44,140 bases of DNA from Oscillospiraceae bacterium (GTDB lineage: Bacteria > Bacillota > Clostridia > Oscillospirales > Ruminococcaceae), in contig JAGBAZ010000063.1 in assembly GCA_018110905.1 (NCBI GenBank), forward strand, positions 1 to 44,140. The letters run 5' to 3'. Below, piece after piece: positions 22,507 to 31,863 of this stretch. Below the pieces are notes generated by a model, which ran no database searches, was not told the origin of the DNA, and worked only from the letters and a program-made list of their open reading frames with translations. Position 1 is the first letter of the stretch, and each line of letters starts with the position of its first letter. The translations under genes and the position numbers were made by a program.

Positions 22507-23736
22507 ATGAAATTTGAATGGACCCGGTCAATGACACGAAAAACCCTTTCCTATATTGCTGCGGGTGCGGGAATAATTATGTTTTATTTCGTACTTCAAA
22601 ATTTCGAAGAAGTAAAAGGGCTTTGGCGCACTGCTCTTGATATTCTTCGCCCGTTTACAATCGGAATTATTTTTGCCTATCTTCTTAACGGACCGCTGAT
22701 GTTTTTTGAAAAACATTTTGGCTTTGTTGAAAAAACAAAACCAAGAAAAGTTCTTAAAAGAGTTCTTGCGATAATTGCCACATGGATAGCGACAATTGCT
22801 GTTCTGAGCGCGTTTTTCTATATAGTAATGCCGGACGTAACAAAGAGCATAAATGTTCTTATCAATAATATTCCGCATTATCTTTCCAACCTTCAATCTC
22901 TTGTAAAAAATGTTTCCGAAACTTATAATTTTGAAGCTCCGTTTATCGATTATTTCCTTGAATTTAAAATAAGTTCCGAAGTTTTCGCCACTCTCCTCAA
23001 AGAATACGGCGAAGAACTTTTGCCCCAGCTTGCGAACATCGCAAACCTTTCCGTACAGATCGGCGGAGTTGTTTTCGATATTGTTATTGCGATAATCCTT
23101 TCGATTTATATGATGTTCAGCAAGGAAACCCTTATTGCCCAGCTTAAAAAGGCGCTTTATGCAATTCTTAAAAAAGAAACCGCCGCAAAACTTGTAAGGA
23201 TCGCAAGAGAATCCCACAGAATTTTCAGCGGCTTTATCAATGGAAAACTTCTTGATTCGCTTATAATCGGAATCCTTTGCTTCCTTGGAATGAGTGTTAT
23301 CGGTTTTGAATTTACCATGCTGATAAGCTTTATCGTTGGCTGTACCAACGTAATTCCTTTCTTCGGACCTTTCCTTGGGGCAATTCCTTCCGTTCTTATT
23401 CTTCTTATGGTTGACCCCTGGCAAGCACTTTGGTTTGCAATTTTTGTTCTTGTTCTTCAGCAGCTTGACGGAAACGTAATAGGCCCGAAGATCCTCGGCG
23501 ACAGCACCGGACTTCCCGCCCTTTGGGTAATGTTCGCGATCCTTGTCGGCGGTGGAATTTTCGGAATTATCGGAATGTTCATCGGTGTTCCCGCCTTTGC
23601 GGTAATTTATAAATTTGCAAAAGAACACCTTGAAGAAAAACTTAATGAGAAAAAGCTTCCCGAAAAAACGGAAAGCTATAAAGTCATAAAAGGCGTAAAG
23701 GACTTTGATGACGTTGAGAAAGGAGAAGCAAAATGA
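22507..23736 (+). CDS. AI-2E-family transporter (YdiK/YtvI-like permease)
   Basis: A 409-aa integral membrane protein of the AI-2E transporter family. Membrane helices are visible at about 15-35, 45-65, 75-100 and 195-215, and a C-terminal cluster spans about 245-380. Family blocks GCTNVIPFFGPFLGAIPS (about 278-295) and LQQLDGNVIGPKILGDSTGL (about 317-336) are clear. Members export or exchange small molecules or sodium; the autoinducer-2 role is shown only for a few. ATG at 22507 with AAAAGGGG upstream. Its TGA overlaps the ATG of deoB (ATGA), so the two are co-translated. The charged tail after residue 385 is cytoplasmic. Confidence 0.9.
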   Translation: MKFEWTRSMTRKTLSYIAAGAGIIMFYFVLQNFEEVKGLWRTALDILRPFTIGIIFAYLLNGPLMFFEKHFGFVEKTKPRKVLKRVLAIIATWIATIAVLSAFFYIVMPDVTKSINVLINNIPHYLSNLQSLVKNVSETYNFEAPFIDYFLEFKISSEVFATLLKEYGEELLPQLANIANLSVQIGGVVFDIVIAIILSIYMMFSKETLIAQLKKALYAILKKETAAKLVRIARESHRIFSGFINGKLLDSLIIGILCFLGMSVIGFEFTMLISFIVGCTNVIPFFGPFLGAIPSVLILLMVDPWQALWFAIFVLVLQQLDGNVIGPKILGDSTGLPALWVMFAILVGGGIFGIIGMFIGVPAFAVIYKFAKEHLEEKLNEKKLPEKTESYKVIKGVKDFDDVEKGEAK

Positions 23737-24908
23737 AAACAAAACGCGTTTTTTGGATCGTACTGGATTCTTTCGGAGTTGGCGAACTTCCTGATGCGGC
23801 AGATTTCGGCGATGTCGGAAGCAACACCCTTAAAGCCTGCGCAGAAAGCGGAAAACTTAATATTCCGAATATGATAAAACTTGGCCTTGGAAACATCGAA
23901 GGCGTTTCCTGCATTGAAAAAGCAGAAAAACCCATTGGTGCTTTCTGCCGCCTTAACGAAGTAAGCAAGGGCAAAGATACCACCACCGGACATTGGGAAC
24001 TTGCGGGACTTGTTTCCGAACAGGCTTTCCCGACCTATCCGGAAGGCTTTCCGCAGGAAGTTATCGATATGTTCAAAGAAGCCACCGGCCTTGATGTCCT
24101 TTGCAACAAACCTTACAGCGGAACCCAGCTTATCGCTGATTTTGGAAAAGAGCATGTTGAAACCGGAAAACCCATTGTTTACACTTCCGCTGACAGCGTT
24201 TTCCAGATTGCAGCGCACGAAGACGTTATTCCCCTTGAAAAACTTTATGATATCTGTGAAAAATCCAGAGCTTTTCTTCAGGGAAAACATGGCGTCGGCC
24301 GTGTTATTGCAAGACCTTTTAAAGGGGAATATCCGGATTTTTACCGTACCTCCAACCGCCATGACTTTTCCCTTGTTCCGCCGAAAGATACCGCACTTGA
24401 TGTTCTTATGGAAAAAGGCTTTGCAACAATAGGTGTCGGAAAAATCTATGATATTTTTGCGGGAAAAGGCGTTTCCGAAACTCACCGCACCGGCCCCAAC
24501 AAAATCGGAATGGAAAAAACCGATGAGCTTGTCGAAAAAGATTTTGAAGGCCTTTGCTTCATAAACCTTGTCGATTTCGATATGGTATATGGTCACAGAA
24601 ACGATGCGGAAGGCTATGCAAACGCTCTTTCCGAATTTGACGAATGGCTTGGCGGATTTATGGCAAAAATGAACGATGACGACGTTCTTATGATAACCGC
24701 CGACCATGGATGTGACCCTGCGACCCCTTCCACCGACCATTCCCGCGAATATATTCCGCTTCTTGTTTACGGTGCGGGAATCAAAGCCGGAACAGACCTC
24801 GGCACCAGAAAATGCTATGCGGACCAGTCCAAAACCATACTTGAAATGTTCGGAATAACCGATTCCGAAACCGCGGGCGAAAGCTTCTGGAAAGAAATTA
24901 AAGCCTGA
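23733..24908 (+). CDS. deoB: Phosphopentomutase
   Basis: A 391-aa enzyme interconverting (deoxy)ribose 1-phosphate and 5-phosphate, linking nucleoside phosphorolysis to sugar metabolism. It belongs to the alkaline-phosphatase superfamily. Visible features are the first metal-binding block RVFWIVLDSFGVGELPD, the active-site Thr in GKDTTTGHWE (about 75-84), the cap domain, and metal ligands in NLVDFDMVYGHRND and TADHGCDPATPSTDHSRE. Full length. It overlaps the upstream permease by 4 bp, with GAAAGGAG upstream inside that gene. Uridine phosphorylase, which would feed it, is encoded separately at 35.4-36.2 kb. Confidence 0.96.
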   Translation: MKTKRVFWIVLDSFGVGELPDAADFGDVGSNTLKACAESGKLNIPNMIKLGLGNIEGVSCIEKAEKPIGAFCRLNEVSKGKDTTTGHWELAGLVSEQAFPTYPEGFPQEVIDMFKEATGLDVLCNKPYSGTQLIADFGKEHVETGKPIVYTSADSVFQIAAHEDVIPLEKLYDICEKSRAFLQGKHGVGRVIARPFKGEYPDFYRTSNRHDFSLVPPKDTALDVLMEKGFATIGVGKIYDIFAGKGVSETHRTGPNKIGMEKTDELVEKDFEGLCFINLVDFDMVYGHRNDAEGYANALSEFDEWLGGFMAKMNDDDVLMITADHGCDPATPSTDHSREYIPLLVYGAGIKAGTDLGTRKCYADQSKTILEMFGITDSETAGESFWKEIKA

Positions 24909-24949
24909 TTATAATACTTAAAATTATATAAAACACAGGAGGCAACCTT

Positions 24950-25750
24950 TTGAAAAAGATATTCAAAACCGGATTTTTGTTTATTTCATGCGTTTTTTTG
25001 CTCGTTGGCTGTTCTTTTGATATAAGCGGCATCAACAATGTTGTTGATGCAGTAAAGCCGACCGCACTCACCGGAACACTCAAATCAAACGCGTTCCTCC
25101 CTGCGGACGGTTTTACCGCAACAAAGCTGGATTTTGAAAAAATAAGCTTTACCAATACAAAAAACGCTAAAATTTATATTGTTCCTTCCGAAGAAACAAG
25201 GGTTGAAGCTACCTATCCTTCCGATATGGAAGACTACGGTTTCCGCGTTTATTTCAGGGACGGCGAGATTGAAATTTCCGTTCCGAAACAGACAAATTTT
25301 TCTGCGAAAAAATTTGAAATAACCGTTTTTGCAAACATTGAGGAAATTGACGTTTCCGGCGGAATCGAAATTGAAATGAACGCCGAAGCTTCCCGAAAAA
25401 TCGATCTTGATATAAAAGGCGGAGCCTCCCTTTATATTTATAACATCGCCGCAGATCATGTGGAAATCGACGTTGCGGGCGCGGCTTCAATGGATCTTTC
25501 CGGAAAGGCAGAAGTTCTTGAACTTGAACTTGCGGGCGCCGGTTCAATTGACGCAAAAAGCCTTGTCTGCAAAAAAGCCGAGGTTAAAATAAGCGGGGCC
25601 GGAACATCCGAGCTTTCCGTAAAGGACGAACTTCTTGCGGATATCGACGGAGTCGGAACTTTGACCTATTACGGCGACCCGGCCCTTAAGAATATCTCCG
25701 GTGGACTTACAGACGTTGAACAGGCTTCGAAGGAGATTTACGGAGGCTGA
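24950..25750 (+). CDS. DUF2807 (GIN-domain) lipoprotein
   Basis: A 266-aa lipoprotein. The signal peptide has the lipobox LVGC with Cys at 21. Residues about 60-250 form a repetitive beta-helix-like domain with the repeating pattern V/L-x-I-x-G-A-G-x (VSGGIEIEM, IKGGASLYI, VAGAASMDL, LAGAGSIDA, ISGAGTSEL). This is typical of the DUF2807 putative auto-transporter adhesin head domain, which is also common in surface lipoproteins. The start is TTG at 24950 with AGGAGG 8 nt upstream. It follows deoB by 41 bp without a terminator and precedes the EcsC gene by 4 bp. The function is unknown; a surface binding or envelope role is inferred. Confidence 0.85.
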   Translation: MKKIFKTGFLFISCVFLLVGCSFDISGINNVVDAVKPTALTGTLKSNAFLPADGFTATKLDFEKISFTNTKNAKIYIVPSEETRVEATYPSDMEDYGFRVYFRDGEIEISVPKQTNFSAKKFEITVFANIEEIDVSGGIEIEMNAEASRKIDLDIKGGASLYIYNIAADHVEIDVAGAASMDLSGKAEVLELELAGAGSIDAKSLVCKKAEVKISGAGTSELSVKDELLADIDGVGTLTYYGDPALKNISGGLTDVEQASKEIYGG

Positions 25751-25754
25751 TTTT

Positions 25755-26555
25755 ATGATTTTCTTCAAAAAGAAGACTCCATACGAAAAAGAACTGGCGG
25801 CGCTTTTGAAAAAGGAGCGCCGCTTCCTTGAATTACGCAAAAATAAAAAGGAAAGCTTTATTAACCAAAAGCTTGAAAAATTTGTTCCGAAAAAACTTCA
25901 GGGAACGCTGGATTCCGCCTTTGCTAAAGCCTTCGGGCTGATTTTTGAAAAGGGTACGAAATATATCGAAAAAACTTATGACAGAAAAAGCCTTGAAATA
26001 GATTTTTACGAAAACGATTACCGCAACGGCGTTCTTGAAAGCAAGAAAACTCTCCGGGCTTTTTCAAAAAAAGCGAAAGCCGCCGGAAATAAAAATCTTC
26101 TCTTTTCCGGTGCCGCAGGAATCGGAATGGGCATCCTTGGGGTCGGAATTCCGGATATTCCGGTTTTTACCGCCTTGCTTTTTAAAAGCGTTTACGAAAT
26201 TGCTTTGGACTATGGTTTTGATTACGATTCGGAAAAAGAACGCGCTTTTATACTTTGGGTAATAGAAGGCGCAGTTTCCTACGGTGAAAATATCGAGGAA
26301 ACCAACGAAAAAATCGACTGTTTTATTAAAACCGGAAAACTTCCGGAGGGTTATGACCGGACCGAAGCAATAAAATCTGCCGCATCGAATCTTTCAAAAG
26401 AACTTCTTTACATGAAATTTGTCCAGGGAATCCCGATAATCGGCGCCGTGGGCGGTTTTTATGATGCGGTTTATATGAAACGGATAAACGAATTTGCAAA
26501 TATAAAATACAGAAAAAGAATGCTTTTGAAGACCAAAAGGGGGAACAGAAGATGA
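25755..26555 (+). CDS. EcsC-family protein
   Basis: A 266-aa protein. A charged N-terminus (about 1-115) is followed by the EcsC domain (about 115-260), with the hydrophobic block GAAGIGMGILGVGIPDIPVF (about 118-137), then SVYEIALDYGFDYDSEKERAF and a second hydrophobic stretch GIPIIGAVGGFYDAVY near 226-241. EcsC proteins take their name from the B. subtilis ecs operon; their biochemical role is unclear. The start ATG at 25755 has GGAGG upstream; a longer in-frame start lies inside the preceding gene. The stop overlaps the ATG of the amidohydrolase (ATGA). Confidence 0.85.
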   Translation: MIFFKKKTPYEKELAALLKKERRFLELRKNKKESFINQKLEKFVPKKLQGTLDSAFAKAFGLIFEKGTKYIEKTYDRKSLEIDFYENDYRNGVLESKKTLRAFSKKAKAAGNKNLLFSGAAGIGMGILGVGIPDIPVFTALLFKSVYEIALDYGFDYDSEKERAFILWVIEGAVSYGENIEETNEKIDCFIKTGKLPEGYDRTEAIKSAASNLSKELLYMKFVQGIPIIGAVGGFYDAVYMKRINEFANIKYRKRMLLKTKRGNRR

Positions 26556-28096
26556 AAGTTTATGAAGGCGCAATTCTCAGCTGCAACGAAAAAGACGAGG
26601 TTTTCCGCTATCTTGTTGAGGAAAACGGAAAAATTGTTTTTACCGGAAATGAACTCCCGGAAGAATATAAAAACGTCGAAAAAATCGAACTTGGCGAAAA
26701 AGCTCTTGTTCCTTCTTTTGTTGACAGCCACATCCATTTTGCAAGTTACGCAACTTTCCTTGCGGGGCTCAATGTTGCGGATGCAAAAAGCAACACCGAA
26801 ATTCTCGAAAACATTCGGGAATTTGTAAAAAAATGCGAGGATAAAATGATAATCGCCTTCGGCGCTTCGCCCCATTCTGTCGAGGAAAAACATTTTGTCA
26901 CCAGAAAACAGCTTGACGAAGTCTGCCCGGAAAAACCGCTTTTTATGGTAAAATACGACGGTCATACCTGTGTTGTTAACACAAAACTCCTTGAAAAAAT
27001 CCGCGAAAAAGCAAAAAATCTCCGCGGTTACCATGAGGAAAGCGGCGAAATGAACCAGGAAGCTTTCTTTGCCGTTTCCGATTACGTTACAAATTCCGTT
27101 TCGATTCCGAAACTTCTCAAAAACATGCAGAAAGCCGCGGACCACATGGCTTCAAAAGGAATCGGAATGATACATACCGTAAGCGGAGTCGGCTTTCCGC
27201 TTGATATGGATGTTTCCATGGAAAACTGGTTCGGAAAAGGTCTTGAAAACGGTCTTCAGCTTCGGGTTTTCTTCCAGACAATGGACGTAAACAAGGTTAA
27301 AAAGCTGAAGCTTCCGCGAATCGGCGGTTGTTTTGCAACGGCTCTTGACGGCTGCTTCGGTTCCGAAGATGCGGGAATGCTTCTGCCTTATGAAGGAACC
27401 GAAAACAGGGGAGTTATTTATTATTCCGATGAAAAAGTTGCGGATTTCTGTAAAAAAGCAAACCGCGCCGGACTCCAGATAGAAATGCATGCCATTGGCG
27501 ATGCAGCTTTTGACCAGGCAACAAGGGCGCTTAAAGCCGCTCTTGATGATTTTCCGAGGGAGGATCACCGTCATACAATAATCCATGCCTGCCTTCCCAC
27601 GGAGGAAGGAATCCGCATCTGTGAAGAATACAAAATCGGCCTTGCGATACAGAGCGCGTTTATCGATTGGCCCCAGGAACCGAACGATTATCTCGAAAGA
27701 ATTCTCGGCGAAAGGGCAAAGAAACTTAACCCGTTTAAAACTTATGCCGATCATAACATCGCCATGAGCGTCGGTTCCGACGGTCCCTGCACCGATCCCG
27801 ACCCCATCAACTGGATATATAAAACCTGCAACAACGGAAAGGAATCCCTTCCGGTACAGAAGGCCCTTCGTATGTGCACCATCGACGGTTACCGCCAGAC
27901 TTTTGATGAAAAGGAACGCGGAAGCCTTGAAGCCGGAAAAATCGCCGATATGGTAATCCTTTCAAAAAATCCTTTTGAAATCGAACCGGAAAAACTGAAT
28001 ACCATAAAGGTTGAAAAACTTCTTCTCCGGGGCGAAAATTATAAATCCCTTTCGGAAAACCCGATAAAACAGGTTATTCGCGGAATACTTAAATAA
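26552..28096 (+). CDS. Amidohydrolase family 3 protein (YtcJ-like)
   Basis: A 514-aa metal-dependent hydrolase. The N-terminal small beta domain leads into the metal motif VDSHIHF (His60 and His62), then the TIM barrel with LQIEMHAIGDAAFDQ, HRHTIIHACLP and the catalytic-Asp region SVGSDGPCTDPDPI. The C-terminal RGSLEAGKIADMVILSKNPF closes the composite beta domain, as in YtcJ and N-substituted formamide deformylases. The natural substrate is unknown. It overlaps the EcsC gene by 4 bp and ends the five-gene unit begun by the AI-2E-type permease, with a terminator 43 bp later. Confidence 0.9.
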   Translation: MKVYEGAILSCNEKDEVFRYLVEENGKIVFTGNELPEEYKNVEKIELGEKALVPSFVDSHIHFASYATFLAGLNVADAKSNTEILENIREFVKKCEDKMIIAFGASPHSVEEKHFVTRKQLDEVCPEKPLFMVKYDGHTCVVNTKLLEKIREKAKNLRGYHEESGEMNQEAFFAVSDYVTNSVSIPKLLKNMQKAADHMASKGIGMIHTVSGVGFPLDMDVSMENWFGKGLENGLQLRVFFQTMDVNKVKKLKLPRIGGCFATALDGCFGSEDAGMLLPYEGTENRGVIYYSDEKVADFCKKANRAGLQIEMHAIGDAAFDQATRALKAALDDFPREDHRHTIIHACLPTEEGIRICEEYKIGLAIQSAFIDWPQEPNDYLERILGERAKKLNPFKTYADHNIAMSVGSDGPCTDPDPINWIYKTCNNGKESLPVQKALRMCTIDGYRQTFDEKERGSLEAGKIADMVILSKNPFEIEPEKLNTIKVEKLLLRGENYKSLSENPIKQVIRGILK

Positions 28097-28138
28097 ACAA
28101 AAAATACCGGAAGCGACAACTTTTTTAAACAAAGCGCT

Positions 28139-28173
28139 GAAAAGTACCCGTTTAAAAACGGGTACTTTTTTAT
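28139..28173 (+). terminator. Terminator after the amidohydrolase gene
   Basis: AAGTACCCGTT paired with AACGGGTACTT around a short A/T loop, followed by a T-run. A-rich sequence upstream also makes it bidirectional. Confidence 0.9.
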
Positions 28174-28256
28174 TTTAATGTTTAATTTCTCTTTATTATA
28201 TGATATACTATATATTTAGGTAAAATTATTCTTCTGAAACAGAGGTTGTTGTTTAT

Positions 28257-29687
28257 ATGACAAATGCAGAAAAATTTTTTGAGAAAATAAAAAATAAAAA
28301 GGTCGCCTTTATCGGAATCGGCGTTTCCCATACGGACGTTATCCGCCAGTTTGCGGAAAAGGGAATTTCCACCGAAGCAAGGGATAAAGCCGACCGGGAA
28401 AAGCTCGGCGAAACCGCCGAACTTCTTGAAAAATCCGGCGCTGTGCTGAAGCTTGGCGAAGGATATCTCGACGATATCGACGCGGATATTGTTTTCAGAA
28501 CTCCCGGTATGAACTGGTGGAACCCCACTCTTTGCGAACTTCGAAGAGAAGGCAAAGCAGTTACCAGCGAGATGGAAGTTTTCTTTGATCTTTGCCCCTG
28601 CAAAAAATATGCGGTAACCGGTTCCGACGGAAAAACCACCACAACAACTCTTATTTCCGAATTTCTTGCGGCGGAAGGAAAAACAGTCCACAAAGGCGGA
28701 AACATCGGAAGGGCGCTTCTTCCCATAATCGAAGAAATCAGGGACGAAGACTGCGCCGTTGTTGAACTTTCCTCCTTCCAGCTCATCTCCATGAGAACTT
28801 CTCCGGACGTTGCCGTTGTAACAAACGTTGCTCCGAACCACCTTGACGTCCATAAGGATATGGAAGAATATATTGAGGCAAAGCGCAACGTTCTCCGCCA
28901 CCAGAATGCTTTTTCCGTTGCGGTTCTCAACGCCGACAACGTAATTACCAAAAGCATGGCGGAACTTGTTCGCGGAGAACTACGCTGGTTCAGCCATCTT
29001 AATCCGGTTCAGAACGGTTCTTTCCTTCGCGAAGACGGAATGCTCTGTTATTCCGAACACGGAAAAGTTACCGAACTTTTCCACCGAAGCGAGATAAAAA
29101 TTCCCGGACTCCATAACGTTGAAAACTACCTCACCGCAATTGCCGCAACCTGGGGCGAAGTTTCGCTCGAAACCATGCGTTCCGTTGCAAAAAACTTCGG
29201 CGGCGTTGAACACAGAATTGAACTTTGCCGCGAATTTGAGGGAGTAAAATGGTATAACGATTCCATTGCAACAAGCCCCACAAGAACCATTGCAGGACTT
29301 TCCTGCTTTGACCAGAAGATAATCCTTCTTGCCGGCGGTTACGACAAAAACATTCCCTATGCTCCCCTTGCGCCAAGCCTTATTGAAAAAGTAAAACTCC
29401 TTATCCTTTGCGGAGCAACCGCACCGAAAATTGCAAAAGCACTTCAGGATAACCCGGATTATAACGGCGAACCGGAAATTATTTTTGTTGAGGATATGGA
29501 GGAAGCTGTTTCCACCGCCTATGCTTACGCCGAGGAAGGCGACATTGTTGCCCTTTCCCCCGCTTCCGCAAGTTTTGACCGTTATAAAAACTTTGAGATC
29601 CGCGGAAAACATTTTAAGGAACTTGTTTCCAAAATCGGTCAGGTTGACGGGGTTTCCGCCGAAGAACTTTGGCCGGAATATAAATAA
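28257..29687 (+). CDS. murD: UDP-N-acetylmuramoylalanine-D-glutamate ligase
   Basis: A 476-aa Mur ligase that adds D-Glu to UDP-MurNAc-L-Ala in peptidoglycan synthesis. The N-terminal substrate domain (about 15-120) contains VAFIGIGVSHTDVIRQF and FRTPGMNWW. The ATPase domain has the P-loop VTGSDGKTTTTTL (about 120-132), then FQLISMRTSPDVAVVTNVAPNHLDVH. The C-terminal domain holds GVEHRIEL, WYNDSIATSPTRTIAGL and ALSPASASFDRYKNF. It is somewhat longer than E. coli MurD (438 aa). It lies outside any mur/fts cluster. Start ATG at 28257; the ribosome binding site (GAGG, about 28242-28245) is moderate. Cytosolic. Confidence 0.93.
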   Translation: MTNAEKFFEKIKNKKVAFIGIGVSHTDVIRQFAEKGISTEARDKADREKLGETAELLEKSGAVLKLGEGYLDDIDADIVFRTPGMNWWNPTLCELRREGKAVTSEMEVFFDLCPCKKYAVTGSDGKTTTTTLISEFLAAEGKTVHKGGNIGRALLPIIEEIRDEDCAVVELSSFQLISMRTSPDVAVVTNVAPNHLDVHKDMEEYIEAKRNVLRHQNAFSVAVLNADNVITKSMAELVRGELRWFSHLNPVQNGSFLREDGMLCYSEHGKVTELFHRSEIKIPGLHNVENYLTAIAATWGEVSLETMRSVAKNFGGVEHRIELCREFEGVKWYNDSIATSPTRTIAGLSCFDQKIILLAGGYDKNIPYAPLAPSLIEKVKLLILCGATAPKIAKALQDNPDYNGEPEIIFVEDMEEAVSTAYAYAEEGDIVALSPASASFDRYKNFEIRGKHFKELVSKIGQVDGVSAEELWPEYK

Positions 29688-29694
29688 TTTTAAA

Positions 29695-29787
29695 TGCAGG
29701 AGCGGATATTATCCGCCCGCCAAAAACGAAACAGGGTTACAATCCCTCAGTCTGCTGCGCAGACAGCTCCCTTTGCACAAGGGAGCC
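29695..29787 (+). repeat. Structured intergenic repeat, copy 4 (short form)
   Basis: Same layout as copy 3: a GCGGATATTATCCGC palindrome, GTTACAATCCCTCA, an inner hairpin GTCTGCTGCGCAGAC and the paired end AGCTCCCTTTGCACAAGGGAGC. The inner hairpin differs from copy 3 by paired substitutions. It ends 18 bp before the M42 gene start. Confidence 0.87.
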
Positions 29788-29804
29788 AAGAAAAGGAGAA
29801 AATT

Positions 29805-30827
29805 ATGGACACCAGAGATTTGCTTTTAAAATTTTCTTCCGTCGACGGAAACTCCGGCGACGAAAAACTTGCGGCAAAAGCCGCGGTCGAACTTCTTTCC
29901 GAATACGGAAAAACATATATCGATAACCTCGGAAGCGTAATCTGCGAAGTTGCTCCAGAAAAAAACGGACGCCACGTTATGCTCGACGCGCACCTTGACC
30001 AGATCGCTCTTCTTGTAATCAACATCGAGGAAAACGGATTCCTCAGAACATATCCCTGCGGCGGAATCGACCGCAGAGGAATTTACGGAACAAAGGTCCG
30101 TGTTCTCGGAAAAGACGGAGAATATCTCGGCGTTGTCTGCAACGTTCCGCCCCATCTTAAAGACGTCAACGAAAAAAATCCCGAAAGGGACGAAATTTTC
30201 ATCGATATCGGTTTCAGCAAAGAAGAAACAGAAAAACGGGTACGCCTCGGCGACCGCGTTATGCTTTGCGGAAGATGGAGCGATATCGGAAACGGTTATG
30301 TCACCGGCCCTGCTCTTGACGACAGAAGCGGCTGCGTAACTATCCTTGAAGCTCTTGAAATCCTTAAAGGAAAAGAACTCCCCTGCGGGCTCACCGCGGT
30401 TTTTTCTACAAGGGAAGAAACCGGCGGCCAGGGCGCTGGCGCAGCCGCTTTTGCGGTTGCACCGACAGAGGCCATCGAAATTGACGTCGGCTTCGGAAAA
30501 ACTCCGGACACCACCGAAATAAATTCCAAGGCGATGAAAAAAGGACCGGTCATTGCTTTCCACCCGACCCTTGATATCGAAATTTCGAGAAAACTCATCG
30601 CCCTTGCGGAGAAAAACAAAATTCCTTTCCAGGTGGAAGCCTACGGCGGTTCTTCCACCGGAACAAACGCGGACGACATTGCTTCCGCAGGAGCCGGAGT
30701 CCGCACCGGACTTATCTCCATTCCCCAGCAGTATATGCACAGCATTATTGAAAAAGTTTCCGTCGATGACGTAAAAAATGTCGGCAGACTTCTTGCCGCA
30801 TTCGTAATGGAAGGAGGAGATAATTAA
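29805..30827 (+). CDS. M42-family metallo-aminopeptidase (first of two)
   Basis: A 340-aa co-catalytic metal peptidase of the glutamyl aminopeptidase/endoglucanase-like M42 family. Metal and active-site positions are visible in LDAHLDQIALL (about 61-71), PALDDRSGC, REETGGQGA (general base and ligand glutamates), EIDVGFG and the final His in YMHSIIEKV. M42 enzymes form tetrahedral dodecamers that trim peptides in the cytosol. I chose ATG at 29805 with AAAAGGAG upstream; a longer in-frame start would read through repeat copy 4. The next gene, a paralogue, begins 1 bp after the stop. Confidence 0.9.
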   Translation: MDTRDLLLKFSSVDGNSGDEKLAAKAAVELLSEYGKTYIDNLGSVICEVAPEKNGRHVMLDAHLDQIALLVINIEENGFLRTYPCGGIDRRGIYGTKVRVLGKDGEYLGVVCNVPPHLKDVNEKNPERDEIFIDIGFSKEETEKRVRLGDRVMLCGRWSDIGNGYVTGPALDDRSGCVTILEALEILKGKELPCGLTAVFSTREETGGQGAGAAAFAVAPTEAIEIDVGFGKTPDTTEINSKAMKKGPVIAFHPTLDIEISRKLIALAEKNKIPFQVEAYGGSSTGTNADDIASAGAGVRTGLISIPQQYMHSIIEKVSVDDVKNVGRLLAAFVMEGGDN

Positions 30828-30828
30828 G

Positions 30829-31863
30829 ATGAAAACCTTCCTCGAAAATCTCGAAATGCTTTCCCTTGCAAGGGGAACTTCCGGCGACGAATCCGCCGTT
30901 AAAAAACTTATCTATGATGAAGTTATAGGTTACCCGGATTGCGCAGCAAAAACCGACAACGCCGGAAACCTTATCGTTTCCAAAAAAGGTAAAAAAGCTC
31001 CGAAAAACCGCCTTATGTTCTCCGCCCACATGGACGAAGTCGGTTTCATAATCACCCATATAGACGAAAACGGATTTCTTAAATTCAGCAACGTCGGCGG
31101 AATCGACAGCCGCGTTATAGTCGGAAAAAGGGTTCTTGTCGGCGAAAACGGAATTCCCGGACTTCTCGGAAGCAAGGCAATCCACCTTGTTAAAGAGGAC
31201 GAATTCAAAAATCCTACCAAGACCGATTCCCTCTATATTGACATCGGCGCCGACACCAAAGAAGAAGCCGAAAAGCTTGTTAAACTCGGCGACAGAGCGG
31301 TTTTTGATTCCGATTTTGAAAAATTCGGTGAAAACTGTGTTATGGGAAAAGCTCTTGATGACCGCGCCGGCTGCGCCATTCTTATAGAACTTTTAAAGGA
31401 AGAGGCGGAATATGATATCACCGTTTGCTTCACCACAAGAGAGGAAGTCGGCGGAAACAGCGCCGGAAACGCCGCATTTTCCGTTGATCCGGATATCGCG
31501 GTTGTTGTTGAAGCAACAACCGCAGGGGACGTTCCCTGCGTTCCCGGCGAAAAATTCGTCTGCAAGCAGGGCGCAGGCCCCGTTGTTTCCTTCCGTGATA
31601 ACGGAACCCTTTATGATATGGAACTTTATCATCATATTATGGAGCTTTGCGAAGCCAAAAACATTCCCGCCCAGACCAAACATGGGATCTGCGGCTTCAA
31701 CGACGCAAAATTTATCCACCAGGCAAGAGGCGGAATCCGCCCGGTTGCGGTTTCGCTTCCGGCAAGATATATCCACAGCCCCTATGCAACAATCAATCTT
31801 TCCGATGCGGAAAGCGCCATCTCCCTTATCAAAATATTGAGCAGGGAGCTTTGTGAAATATGA
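30829..31863 (+). CDS. M42-family metallo-aminopeptidase (second of two)
   Basis: A 344-aa paralogue of the preceding protein. The metal-binding sites are SAHMDEVGFII (about 64-74), KALDDRAGCAILIE, TTREEVGGNSAGNAAF and VEATTAGD, with the terminal His in ARYIHSPYATI. Differences around the substrate pocket suggest a different N-terminal residue preference from its neighbour, so the pair may cover complementary peptides. The ribosome binding site AAGGAGGAG lies in the end of the first gene, and the stop overlaps the GNAT gene by 4 bp (ATGA). Confidence 0.9.
   Translation: MKTFLENLEMLSLARGTSGDESAVKKLIYDEVIGYPDCAAKTDNAGNLIVSKKGKKAPKNRLMFSAHMDEVGFIITHIDENGFLKFSNVGGIDSRVIVGKRVLVGENGIPGLLGSKAIHLVKEDEFKNPTKTDSLYIDIGADTKEEAEKLVKLGDRAVFDSDFEKFGENCVMGKALDDRAGCAILIELLKEEAEYDITVCFTTREEVGGNSAGNAAFSVDPDIAVVVEATTAGDVPCVPGEKFVCKQGAGPVVSFRDNGTLYDMELYHHIMELCEAKNIPAQTKHGICGFNDAKFIHQARGGIRPVAVSLPARYIHSPYATINLSDAESAISLIKILSRELCEI

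Noticed and set aside
29694..29804. Longer start for the first M42 peptidase
   Set aside because: The extra 37 codons are a translation of repeat copy 4. ATG at 29805 has a good ribosome binding site and begins the conserved fold.
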